A stretch of DNA of 64,000 nucleotides from Symsagittifera roscoffensis (Eukaryota > Xenacoelomorpha > Acoela > Convolutidae). Location of the stretch: assembly GCF_963678635.1 (NCBI RefSeq), contig NC_087065.1, forward strand, positions 67,857,374 to 67,921,373, in the 5' to 3' direction. Both the position numbers and the translations under genes were made by a program. The notes under the pieces were generated by a model, which was not told the origin of the DNA, did no database searches, and saw only the letters and a program-made list of their open reading frames with translations. This document shows, piece by piece, positions 1 through 10,440 of this stretch (position 1 is the first letter of the stretch; the number at the start of each line of letters is the position of its first letter).

Positions 1-632
1 AAAAAGTTTGGGGCAATTTTAAAATAACTCGCCATCAAAAAAAATTCTAGGGATACAATTTCAAAAATGGAAATTGTATGATAACCATTTTTTTCAAAAA
101 AAAAGGCACATACTTTTTTTTTCATCACCAGACTGTTTTATTTGGTTCAATTACACGCAGAAACTATTTCGATTTTTTTTTCAATAGTTTTTGAATATGT
201 ATGAAAACTGTTTGATTAGTGTTTTTCATACATTTGATGCATGGAATTGTAGGATAAGCATTTTCGGTGTATGGAATTGTAAGATAAACATTTTCGATTT
301 ATGGAGGTCAATATGGGGATAGTAGACAATGCTGTGAGAGGTATCAGTTTCGGAAAATTTACTTTCCGAATCAGCGAAAAAGCCAGCAACGGGTATTATG
401 AATAGTTCACGGGTATTATGACTGTCAGGTTTTTGATAAGCAGAAGCAAAAAAGTTTATTGAAACATTCGACCGTTTGCCGTCCACAGAAAAATTAGTTT
501 GGCTTAGCTTGATTATATTCGAATCCAACCAGAAACAAAAAAACGTGTTTCGATGAATTTGGAGAAAAACCTGGGATAACAGGGGTTTTATCACGGGAAT
601 ATTTTTCTCTAGTTGGTCAGTAAGTGAGAAGA
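1..632. other. AT-rich sequence without a recognised gene
   Basis: A minus-strand open frame of about 120 codons (226-594) has no family motif I recognise. It contains two short imperfect direct repeats at its carboxyl end, where the sequence around 240-300 repeats a unit encoding FILQFH/LILQFH. I treat it as non-coding. Confidence 0.4.
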
Positions 633-1190
633 AAAGTAAACAAGACTGCTCGTATCAGGGCGAAGCCCTGAATGTTCCGACTGCCTTTTAAGGTTTATGG
701 AGCAGCAGTAAAAGCATAAAAAAATAAAATGAAATAAAATAAAATGAAAATTTTTTCTAAAATTTGAAAGTTTTTGTGAAAATCATCCCCCCACACGCCA
801 TATAAAGTACAAAAAGAGAGATTTCGTTCCTTGTAACAAATCAATTATAGCAAATAAGCTTCGTTCAACCAATTTGGAGCGATTTATAAGACGGATTAAA
901 TCTATGCTTACGCGTTAATAGCGCGAAATATATCGCGCGTTAATTGTCCCAAATTGGTCAAAATGGCCAAAATGGCAATCTTTAAACCCTCATAACTCTA
1001 CGAAAAATGATCACAGGTGAAATATCTTTACAAACTTGAGCTCAGGATAACAATACTTTTTGAATCATATAAAAAAATTCCGTCAAAAATGGCTAGTTAA
1101 AAAGTCGAAATTTGTCTGAAGAAAAAAAAAACCCACCCCGAGCACAAATATTCCGTTACTTTCGTATCGGAAGTCGGAACAAAAAGAAGT
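633..1190 (-). repeat. Dispersed repeat family R1, copy 1 (inverted relative to the other copies)
   Basis: This stretch is the reverse complement of 53,590-54,128 and, less closely, of 54,930-55,330. Shared landmarks are a segment ending in a small hairpin (cagggcgaagccctg here, cagggctacgccctg there), a stretch of alternating CGCG motifs around a palindrome-like gcgcgaaatatatcgcgcg, and the block bearing cacctgtgatcatttttc in the other orientation. No coding potential or terminal inverted repeat was seen, so the class is unknown. Confidence 0.7.
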
Positions 1191-1509
1191 TCTCGCGTTC
1201 GAGCAGTAGCTTTAATATGTGAAGCCATAAGGGCATCATTCAAAAGGTCGTGGAAGTTATCCGAAAATTCGACGTAACTGTTCAAGTACAAAACTGAATA
1301 TCATGGTGACAAGACGCGATTAAACACTATAATGGAAACAGTTTTTGGAAAAATTAACACGTCAATGTGATATACAACTTAATTCTATGCATTTAGCAAA
1401 CAGGTCAGCAAATACAAGATAATGATCAGATTAAGGAGTAGTGCACTGAAAGCAATAAAAATGCGAGGATCAGAAACACACGTTAAATCATGAGCGTTAC
1501 CCGAAATAA

Positions 1510-2064
1510 TGTTGTTCCACACCATGAATTAACTCAAGTTCATCAAGCGCTATTTGTTGGAAAACTCGGAGATAGCAGTTGGTGAGTTCCAGCAGACATC
1601 AGGAATATTCATGTCGCAAAGATTTGCAATATTACCACTTTCTTTGGCAACTTACGATCACAGTGATGATAGACTGCTTTGACTTGCACAGCTGAATCTT
1701 TTTCATGAGGTGAGATATTAGATGGATTGAAAATCAGCAAGCAACTATAATGAAAATTATGATGGTTGAAATTAATAGAACAACAGATATCAGAAAAAGA
1801 ATGCAAGACGTAAGTTTTCAGGTCCTTAAAGGCAGCAATAAGCACGCCACAATGGGCTCTTATGAGTCTGTCACGCTGCATAATGACATGATACCTCCAT
1901 CCAGGAAAAATTTCAACATTTGCAACCTCACCATGGCGCCAATTTTCTGTTATGCATATCAAAGCAACTTTATTGGAAAAAGAGAATGTACAAACCCTAA
2001 AACGATGGTTACTGTTTTGAGCATTCATAAGACACAACCTCAACTCTCTTAAACACAATCTCAA
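1510..2064 (-). pseudogene. Fragment of a non-LTR retrotransposon AP-endonuclease domain
   Basis: The minus-strand frame from 2,064 to 1,609 reads like the middle of an APE-type endonuclease of CR1/Jockey-type LINEs. It contains ICITENW (usual ITETWL catalytic block), then a segment similar to the 'GGVLIA' strand and a 'VLHSFSDICCSINF' stretch. After a one-base frame change at about 1,609, the next frame reads DMNIPDVCW, matching the GDFNxPxxxW block of the same fold. Both the amino terminus and the SDH block are missing and no RT follows, so this is a truncated relic. Confidence 0.65.
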
Positions 2065-3119
2065 CGTAAAAATGCTTCATGTTAATAATTTTGAGCTCTC
2101 GTTTAGGAATGTTGTCTCAAGAGGAAACATCAGCTCTCAGTTTGAGCAATTTACGCATTGTGGCTTGATCAGTCGGCGATGAAAGTAAATAGAAGAGTCA
2201 CTCGTTTGTTAATTTGAAAGGTTCCGATAACAATTTTACGCAACCAAGGCTTAAATTAACTTCAACAAGTAAAGTACGTGGGCGAGTATTGTTTATACTC
2301 CATATGGTGGGGGAAGACCCGAGACATGCATAAACGTGCGTTTCAGGCGCTGTCTTTATTGTTTGAAAGAACTGACTTTACCATAATATTTTTCACCAAG
2401 GTGTGAAAAACAATTGTGATATGGTGATTATCAGATTCAACTTGTGATTCGAATTCATTCCAATTTTCAGATTTAGCATCAATTTTCAGTTGACAAATAT
2501 AATGATTATCAGAATTATTGGTAAGAGAAGTAAGGTTGGTAGGAGGAATCACTGTATTGTTGGTTGGAGCAGAGCTCTAGACCATGCCAGAGAGTTTTTA
2601 GATTAGTCATTATTTCTTTGGTTAGTCCTTAGAAAAAAACGCAAATGGAAACAAGTTTTTAGACTAGTCCTTGAAAAAAAACTCACTTGTAAACTTCTGT
2701 TGGATTATCTAAATGAATATAACCAATTAAATAGCAATTCACTGAGAATTTTTTCTCGATAACATTATTATACCCAATTTTTAGCGAGTTTGCGTGCCAG
2801 ATAATGTTTTTTTTTGATCAAGCGATCCACAGCTTTACGCTGAAATTCTTGAGATCTAGTTAAGCCAGGCAAATGCGGATTGTATTACGGAATCAGAGAA
2901 TCCAGTTATGAAAATGGAGTTTGTAAGAAGTAATATAGATGAAAAATGGTGGCCTTCAGAATAATGCTATTGCAATCAGTAAGTAAGCTGTAATACCAAC
3001 AGCTTTTTAAGCCGACACAAAAACAAGCTTGATTTCGGGCCAAAACATCTGTTAGGAAACTAGTTCAATGAGATTAGTACCTTGGTGATAAAGATAGTTT
3101 TTTGTCTGAACTGAAGTCA
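2065..3119. other. No recognised gene
   Basis: Mixed AT-rich sequence between the LINE relic and the first Penelope-like element. A 69-codon minus-strand frame (2,343-2,552) has no family resemblance. Around 2,597 and 2,659 the phrase gtttttagactagtc/gtttttagattagtc occurs twice, as a short imperfect direct repeat. Confidence 0.4.
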
Positions 3120-4640
3120 AATAATTAACATGGCGAAAAACTATGCGAGAATGAAGCAGCAGCTAAAAGTTATGCTAAGAAGTGAATGTGAAACAGACGC
3201 CCTCAAACAAAAGAATGGAAAAATCAGGAATTTTTAAATTACAGTGGTCTTTTGGCTGTGCCGTTCGATAAGGGTGTAAGATTTTGTGTGCCAAAAAGAG
3301 ACAAATGAGAAGAATCTCGATTACTTATTACAAACCGAAAAGATTATTGAGTGACAGAGTGGTGATAAGAGTTGAAAGAGAAGTAAGCGAAGCATTCCCT
3401 GTCATGAAAAATAAAGATGAGAATATGGAGGTGCTCTATTTTGCTTGAAATTCAGAGGGAGTGCAGCCGGATTATTCGAATGGCTAGGGAAATCTTGGAG
3501 AAAACGAAACTAGAATCCGATGAGAGTATAGTATTGCTCAATATGAAGGACTTGTACATTAAGTTTCCGCTCAAGGAAGCTATTGATATAGCCATGAGGA
3601 TATTGTGTGAGCAAACCAATTCTCCTAAATTATCTCGCCAAAACTATGAAAAAAAATCGCTAAATTGTGAGAACGGTTCACTTGAGAACGGACAGAATGG
3701 CTTGTCGTATGTAGAAAAAGACGGCATTTTTTTGGGTGCCTACTTTGCATAAACACTATGCGGCGAGTTATGGCTCAAAGATAACGATCGTGAATTAATG
3801 AAAGGGTTACCAATTTTGGAGCTGTAAAATTACCATAACGAAGTCCGCCCTGTTTGTCAGGAAGAGGTGACATATAGAACTAAAGGGGTAGAATGCAAAG
3901 CCCGCCTGAATTGGTAAATTTCAGGTTGTGTTACTGTATTGGGTTCTGAATTCTCGAACAATGCTGAAACAGTCTGGTATTTTACGACATGCTTGAATTA
4001 AAAGAAAACTGCCGGTCCTAGATGAGGCTCTGAGTTTTTCTACAACTTCGTTGACAAGTTAAACGTATGAGTAAAAATCCTTAGGTTGTCGTTGAATTTT
4101 CTAATAAGCTGCAGCCAATTTGCAATTCACTGTAGAAAAAATAAAAGAGAATGGTATTTTTGACTTTCTGGATATCAAGGTATATGTGGACTCACGAAAA
4201 GAGGTCATTTTGGTGTGGTTTTCCTATTTTCAAAGTCTGCCGCTCTTTGAAGATTTTAGAAATCTTTGAGAAAAAACAGACAAAAATATATACCCGAAAG
4301 AATGGTTCAATAAAATAATATTTTACAACTTAACAAGATCAACAAAGATCAAACATTTTCCGTGTTTCCATAGGAAACAAAGAAAACAAAAACCGGTCGG
4401 AAGATTCACCCCTGACTTGACGATACAAAATTGAGGCAACCCATCACAAGTAATAGCTGCGAAAATGCGCTAGGTTTCCTAAGCGCAAAACACTTTTCCT
4501 AGAAAAAACTTGTTTGCCATCTCCCAAAATTCCTTTAACCCTTTAACTGAAATCCAAACTGGCGTATGAACTTACATGTATTGGATGTTACTCATTCATT
4601 ATTGGCCAAACAAAGCTGCATTTTCAAACATTTGTCAAGA
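3120..4640 (+). mobile_element. Penelope-like element P1 (degenerate), with PHD-like finger inside the RT
   Basis: Landmarks read in order on the plus strand, mostly in one frame with scattered stops. A PLE-type DKG block (VPFDKGVRF) lies near 3,255-3,300. RT motif A (LLNMKDLYIKFPLKEAIDIA) is at 3,533-3,592. Motif B (EKDGIFLGAYFA, then ELWLKDND) is at about 3,715-3,795. A cysteine-rich PHD-like finger at about 3,850-3,985 reads VCQEEVTY, GVECKARLNW, then ETVWYFTTC. Next come FFYNFVDKLNV, the expected place of motif C, and after a frame change LQFTVEKIKENG and FLDIKV at about 4,115-4,180. The DKG, LQFTVE and FLD blocks are typical of Penelope RTs. The B-to-C distance is about 100 residues instead of roughly 30. 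No GIY-YIG domain belongs to this copy; it runs straight into P2. Confidence 0.65.
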
Positions 4641-6060
4641 AAAATAAAGGGTAGAAGCTTTGACTTGAATACTCAGATGTCTAGGGACATCCTAGAGAAA
4701 TCAAAATTGGACTGTGACTAGAGTACAATTTCTCTCGATGTAAAAGTTTTTTACAGCAATGTCCCATTCATTGAAACTTTTGATCTAGCCATGAGGAGAT
4801 TGTATGAGCAACCCAAACTTCCTGACATGTCTCAGAACTATGAAATTTGAATTTATGGAAAAAATCCTAAGTTTAGCTGGGTTTAAGGTCACTTTGAATG
4901 CAACGGTTTTTGGTATATACAAAGAAAATTGTCTAGTAATGGGTGCTTATCTTGCAGTAATTCTAATCAATTTGTGGCTGAAAAATGATGATATTGAAAT
5001 CTGCCATGGTTGTCAGGAAAAATTGACATAAATAACGAACGGGGTAGAAAGGAAAGCATGCTTGCATTTTTGAAGCTTAAATTGTGGTATTATATTGGAA
5101 TCGAAAAACGTGAACAGTGGTTTTGTAGGCCATGCTTAAATAAACAGGAAACTGATCGGTCCGTGACAGGTCTGTAAGGTTTTCTAAAACATGGATGACA
5201 TAAATAGACCTGCGAGTTATAATCCCTTTTCGAGGCTGCAACTGAGTTGCATCCGAACCAGCAAAATTTCCTAAGGGAGTTACATAAGAACAAAATTTGG
5301 CCTTCATGGATTTAAACGTAAGCTTCGACTCACAAAAACGGTCATATATTGGTAGTCCAGGAAAACCACTGATAACCGCAACATTCCTAACATAACAGTA
5401 CAACAGAAACGTAACAAACGGACTATCCATGGGGCTTGTAGAAGTACCTCAACATGAGAAAAGTTCGACAACGCAATGTGAAGCAAAAGGAAACATTGGA
5501 TTAAAACTCAAGATCCGAAAAGTTGGTGGGACAAGATAGTATGCGCTATTCTTAATAAAATAATTGAAGGCAAGGAAAATTCCGTAGTTCCGGAATCAAT
5601 AAAGAGCAAAACGAACTGTTTGAGAGTTTCAAACCCTATTTTGAAATTAAGTAAGCCCAATTATGAAGTAAGCCCCTCGCAACTACTAGCTGCTTGATTG
5701 CGCCAAATTTCCAGGTCGCAAAAAGTTTTCCACAGCAGAAAGTTAAAAACATGATTACCATATCTCAAAACTTCCTTTGCACGTGATCTGAAACTCAAAG
5801 GAATTTATAGGCTGACAGTTAGTCAATGCAACTCCACTTATGTCGTACAAACCGTGCGGGATCTAGCCACGACGATTTATGAACAACGAGTTTTCGCCAG
5901 TAGAACAACACATGCAAAAATGTTCTAGGAAAGTTGATAGAACTGCACAGTTGAAGTCGGATATTATGGACAAAACTATCAACACTCACAAACTTTTCAC
6001 AGTAGAGGCTTTTCACAGTTTAGGAAAAGGCAAAAATTAACAGACGCGAAGAGTGCAGGA
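4641..6060 (+). mobile_element. Penelope-like element P2 (degenerate) with RT, PHD-like finger and GIY-YIG endonuclease
   Basis: A tandem, diverged relative of P1. RT motif A (SLDVKVFYSNVP) lies near 4,733-4,770. Motif B (VMGAYLAVILINLWL) is at 4,936-4,980. A finger-like segment (CHGCQEKLT, NGVERKACL, LNCG) is at 5,000-5,085. Motif C reads NMDDI at 5,188-5,202, with both catalytic aspartates kept, and FMDLNV follows near 5,305. The carboxyl end carries a GIY-YIG endonuclease: GIY at 5,800-5,808, ten residues, then YVVQT at 5,839-5,853 (usual YVGQT) and VRDLATTIYEQR. Stops interrupt the frame, so it is inactive. The domain order RT then GIY-YIG is that of canonical Penelope/Poseidon/Neptune-type PLEs. 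Confidence 0.7.
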
Positions 6061-6464
6061 GACGGGAACTAACATTAAAATTCTGGTCTAAATTTAAACA
6101 TGGCTGAAATATGGCTCAAACAAGTGACATGTCAGATTCAAAAAGAAAATAATGCCGAAATGAAAACTTATAACAGACAAGAAACAAAAACTAAAAATTG
6201 TTAGAAAATAAAGGAAGATGTTGTTAACTATTAAGTAATTTTATATGTTAATAAAAATGTATAATTATGAGTAGTCGATGTTTTTTAATTGTATCATTTG
6301 GACATGATTTTCATTTTTGCTTGATTTTAGTTTTTTTTGATAATAATGTTAGATTTTTTATCCTGATGATGATAGTTAAAGCTAAAGTATTTAAAATAAT
6401 GTTCGCGTTGACCAATTTTCTGGATTTTGGTTATGCAACTACTGTTTACGGTTGATTCTCATCG
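6061..6464 (+). other. PLE 3' flank, no gene
   Basis: AT-rich sequence following the GIY-YIG remnant and reaching the 3' end of the oppositely oriented LINE. It is repeated almost exactly at 15,231-15,625 in the duplicated unit. Confidence 0.5.
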
Positions 6465-6547
6465 CTTATCAATAATCATAATAATCATAAAAATATTAAT
6501 GGTATTTAGAGACTAAAACATCAAGGGTAAGTTTCAACCCGATAACA

Positions 6548-7382
6548 GTCGGAATCTAAGCGAGGGAGAGTTTCGGCAATTTGAGCATCGACAGAGCATC
6601 TTCCAGGTGCACAAGTTGTCTGTGTCATAGACGTCAGTCGCAAAGTTCTTGTACAGTCGAGTGAGGCGCTGTTTCAGACCAGCGGGCTGATGGAAGTTGA
6701 CGATCGGGTCAATAAAGTTCGCTAATCGTGAACACCTGTTCCAGAAGTTGTTTTCCCATTTGGTACACCGGTACTACTTGACATGAAAGGCAACAATAGT
6801 AGTACTCCTGGTAGTCGATGGAGCAGAGAAGCGTTCATGTGAAGACCAGTCATAATCGTATTTTCCATTTAATATTGAAGAAAAGAGTAAGAGATCATGA
6901 AGTTCAATGTATAGACAAATAGGCAGAAGAGCGAGCTGAGCCAATCTTTGCTTATAGCTTAGAGAGAGTAGAGTCGGAATCTAAGCGAGGGAGAGTTTCG
7001 GCAATTTGAGCATCGACAGAGCATGTTCCAAGTGCACAAGTTGTCTGTGTCATAGACGTCAGTCGCAAAGTTCTTGTACAGTCGAGTGAGGCGCTGTTTC
7101 AGACCAGCGGGCTGATGGAAGTTGACGATCGGGTCAATAAAGTTGGCTAATCGTGAACACCTGTTCCAGAAGTTGTTTTCGCATTTGGTACACCGGTACT
7201 TCTTGACATGAAAGGCAACACAAGTAGTACTCCTGGTAGTCGATGGAGCAGAGAAGCGTACATGTGAAGACCAGTCATAATCGTATTTTCCATTTAATAT
7301 TGAAGAAAAGAGTAAGTGATCATGAAGTTCAATGTATAGACAAATAGGCAGAAGAGCGAGCTGAGCCAATCTTTGCTTATAG
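6548..7382. repeat. 410-bp tandem duplication of the LINE 3' end
   Basis: 6,548-6,957 and 6,973-7,382 are near-identical (offset 425) and separated by 15 bp of purine-rich sequence. Both units begin gtcggaatctaagcgaggg and end ccaatctttgcttatag. Copy B of the LINE has a single unit (15,725-16,133), so this duplication arose in the left copy after the segmental duplication, or was lost from the right one. Confidence 0.9.
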
Positions 7383-9322
7383 GGTAGAGGTGTAAAATTT
7401 AAAATCCAATATGTTGCTTGCCGCTGCACTTGCTCAAGATTCTTTAGTTCAGAGCGATATACTGGCGAGCCAAATAGAAGGACTGGGATGATAAACCCAC
7501 AATAAGCATGAAGTTTAGTGAAGGAGGCACAAGAGTCAGATGTGTTGCGCTTGATAAGAAGCAGACTTTTTGAAGCTTCGGAGACCCGAGAATTGGTGTG
7601 ATGTGACCATGTCAGTGTGTCAGTAATGATGACGCCGAGATCGCGTTCTTTACTATCGTGATGAATGGTAAGATTACTGCAGTGTACGTCTCGAGGTGTA
7701 CCAAGAAACCAAATGGTCTTGCTCTTGGTTGGATTAATTGACATGTAGTTATCAGCGCACCAACGAATGATAGTATTCGTATCATTTGACAGATCCGGAA
7801 ATGACGTTGACCAGAGTTTGATATCGTCTGCGAAGGCGGAATTAAGGCAGGTTAAGGAGGTAAGCAAATCGTTCAAAAAATTGAGAAACAATAAAGATCT
7901 AAGTATGGAGCCTTGGAGAACACCATTTGTGATAAGCAACGTCTGTGAAAGTTTCTCGCCAACTCTAACCTTTTGGCAACAACCAGTCAGGTAGCTTGTG
8001 ACAAGGGAGAGTAGCTTTCCTTTTACACCGATTTGGTGGAGCTTGCGAATAAGTACAGAGTGTGATACACGATCGAAAGCTTTCTCAAAGTCCACGTACA
8101 ACGTCAGTAATTCATTGACGCTCAAATCATCGTATTTATCATACAGATTGTCGAGGTACTGACGGAGCTGCAAAACAGCAGACCGATTTCGCAGGTATCC
8201 AGATTGATTCGATGAAAGCTTAGGTCTCACAAAATCGTAAAGCTTTTTGAATATTACACGCTCAAATATTTAACTGGCCGCAGGTAGCAGTGATATCGGT
8301 CGGTAACAGGAAACCAAGGACTTGTTACCATCTTTGAAGATTGGAACAATCACAGATTCCTTCCAGACACTGGGGAAAATACCCTTGCTCATACATGTTT
8401 TGAAGAGAAGCAGCAGCGACGGTGATATGACAAGGTACAAATGTTTGAAAATGCAGTTTGGAAGATTGTCCGGGCCTGTAGAGACTGAGATTTTCATCTT
8501 CGCGCAGATATGCTCAATGGCTTCATTCGTGATTGTGATATGGTGAAATGTCGAATCTGACTGTTCGTCTGGAAGAGGAGAAGAATCGTGCGACAGACGA
8601 TTATATACGGAAGCGAATTATTTGTTGAATAAATCAGCCTTATCAATGTCCGTAGCAGCTTCCAGCTGGTTCCAATGCATTTTGTCAGGCAGAGTTGAAG
8701 AACGTTTAACAGATTTGAAGTACCGATATAGGTCTCCGAAGTTTCGGCTAGAGAATACGTCACACTCATACTGTTGTTTATCGTGGTTGAGAGCATTCAT
8801 TGCCGAGACCTCTGCCGTGCGCAACCGCGCTACCGTGGTCGCGTTAGAATAGTCCACATGCTTCCGGCGAGTATTTGCAATTTTGATGAGGTTGGACGTC
8901 GCTTGTGAGGTCCACGGAGGAAGATTACGGCGGTGCTTCGTTCGTTTTGGAACATGCTGTGCGATACCATCATTTATTCGTTTGTACCAAGAGCATGTAA
9001 GGACGTCCACACTACTGTAGCAATAAGGAGAAAACTTGTGGGTTCGGAAGTAATTAGCCAAATCTTCCCAGTCGACTCTGGAGTAACTGAACTGGGTGCT
9101 AGAAGGTCGGTTAAAAGCTGTTATGGAAAGATCGAGTTCAATGCAATAAGGTTGATGGTCAGAGAGAGCCCGGCCCATGGCTTGCAGAGAGTCGGATAAC
9201 GATTTATCACGGCAGCAATTTAGAACAAAGCTGTCTGCATTGCACAGGATAACGTCGAGGTTGGCGTCGAGCAGCTGTTCAAAGTTGTATTGGGAAAGGA
9301 TTTTCAGTATTTTCATATTCAT
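6959..9322 (-). pseudogene. LINE ORF2 relic: truncated AP endonuclease plus reverse transcriptase
   Basis: The frame beginning at 9,322 has only the carboxyl end of the endonuclease (LSDHQPYCIELDL, the SDH catalytic block), then the usual linker (PPWTSQA). After a TAA at 8,618-8,620 comes the RT: STGPDNLP, YRPISLLPAAS, a TAA at 8,270-8,272, then GYLRNRSA, motif A LYVDFEKAFDRVSH, motif B GVLQGSI, motif C AFADDIKLW with both aspartates, and a Cys/His-containing tail. One frame joins all RT blocks, so the two stops look like single-base changes. A 9-bp gap relative to copy B occurs near 7,460. Confidence 0.8.
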
Positions 9323-9753
9323 AGGTGAGGAGGCGCTACAGTGGTGACAGCAGAAGTAGATAGAGGGGGGTACTCAGCTTGAGAAGTAGCGAAAAGTTTT
9401 TCGGCAGTTTCAGTGACGATCTCCTCGATTACATCCACTCGCTCTACAACAGTATCGAAAAGGAGGGCGGAGGCATCAGACGACCTGTTCGACGCGAGGT
9501 CGTTGAGAAGGACGTCTATTCGGTTGCGTTCCACACACTGGTTGCACAGCAGTAAGACGTTAAGAGAGATGGGTTGTATGCCCGCAATAGCATCTTCCGG
9601 TAGACCAGTACACTGAATCGACAGGTGCATTACCTTTCCGCAACAGACACATAAAAATACATCGTCTGCCATTTCGATTCCGGTCTTGCACGTGGAACAG
9701 TTGCGAGGTTGATGAACAGGTGTGGAGCCAGTGTTGGTATCGCTCAATGTCAT
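9319..9753 (-). pseudogene. LINE ORF1-like protein with PHD finger
   Basis: A 144-residue frame with start ATG at 9,753. Residues about 19-70 carry a C4HC3 pattern: CSTC, then CVCC, then H-x4-C in MHLSIQC, then CNQC. This is the PHD-like finger known from ORF1 or the amino-terminal region of several CR1/Jockey LINEs, thought to bind nucleic acid or chromatin. The rest is acidic and helix-prone without a recognisable motif. The frame stops at 9,319, and the next frame (ATG at 9,322) overlaps that stop and continues with endonuclease sequence. The segment is absent from the duplicated LINE copy B. Confidence 0.65.
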
Positions 9754-9769
9754 AAATGAAAACTTTTTA

Positions 9770-10440
9770 AAAAGCTTATCGCAATCAAAACTTTCCTATG
9801 TGGAACTACTGCGGAAAACGGGGTGAACAACTATTTCGATCAAAATTTTCTTGCACTGAAGAGGGGCGCAATTTCTAAATATTAATTTTGAAATGGTACT
9901 TGTATCTGTTGCTTTCTGATAACATTCACAACTAATTTTCTTGTTTCTATCAATTTTAATCGGTAAATCCAAAAATGCTAGCTTTTCAGAAGTGTTCGGC
10001 GTCTCTATTAAGAACTGTTTCAGTATATCATGAACGTAACGGAAAAAAGTTCAACTTGCTGCACTGTTTTGTTTTTCTCCCTTATCGCAACGCAATTTTT
10101 ACAGTTGATATACGGCTTCACCTATGTTTCGGTACTCATCATCCGCTATATCACCGCTTTTTACGTGATACGATTTCAAACACCTTTCACATTCAACATC
10201 TTTTGACCTGTACATGACTTTTTTTTATTGGACTCGGGACATTTTCCATCAGATCTTTTTCGGGCATACACAGTTGAGGAATATCCCTCGTCAGTGCAGT
10301 TTAGCACTGCTTCAGCAAAAAATGAGCTAGAATTACAGCAAAAGATGCACCTATCGCGCAAGAATTTTTTTGACCGTACCATGTTTCGTTGCACTTGAAA
10401 TGGACTTGACTCACTGCCATGTTTAACAGTCTCTTCGATA
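9770..10440 (-). mobile_element. Penelope-like element fragment P3 with PHD-like finger upstream of motif C
   Basis: On the minus strand a single frame runs from about 10,440 to 9,790 with two stops. It starts with a cysteine cluster (CIFC, 10,350) and continues with a PHD-like finger at about 10,245-10,100 in the better preserved duplicate (CPEC, VECEKCLKSYHVKSGDI, DDEYRNIGEAV). RT motif C follows as FFRYVHDIL, then KLAFLDLPIKI, CECYQKATDT and a final LIEIVVHPVFRSSS. The last three blocks match the FLD, YRKPTxT and carboxyl end of Penelope RTs. Only about 16 residues separate motif C from FLDL, so some palm/thumb sequence is lost. Copy A also has a frame break at about 10,215. The LINE starts immediately downstream. 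Confidence 0.65.

Larger units (their letters stand above)
6465..9769 (-). mobile_element. CR1/Jockey-type LINE, copy A (dead)
   Basis: Reading on the minus strand from 9,769: a PHD-type ORF1 remnant, the end of an AP endonuclease, a reverse transcriptase and a 3' tail. The tail ends in an ATTATG/ATTATT-type microsatellite (6,470-6,500), as in Jockey/CR1 relatives. The LINE lies against PLE fragment P3, into which it may have inserted. It is inactivated by stops at 8,618-8,620 and 8,270-8,272, by a missing endonuclease amino terminus, and by a duplicated 3' tail (6,548-6,957 and 6,973-7,382). Confidence 0.8.

Noticed and set aside
5077-5486. Overlapping minus-strand frames (60-117 codons), preserved also at 14,247-14,656
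   Set aside because: They are antisense to PLE P2, where RT motifs read on plus. Their 'conservation' is only the segmental duplication.
7767-7994. Plus-strand frames inside the LINE (also 8,322-8,546, 8,622-8,852, 8,933-9,199)
   Set aside because: Shadow frames opposite the minus-strand RT and endonuclease.
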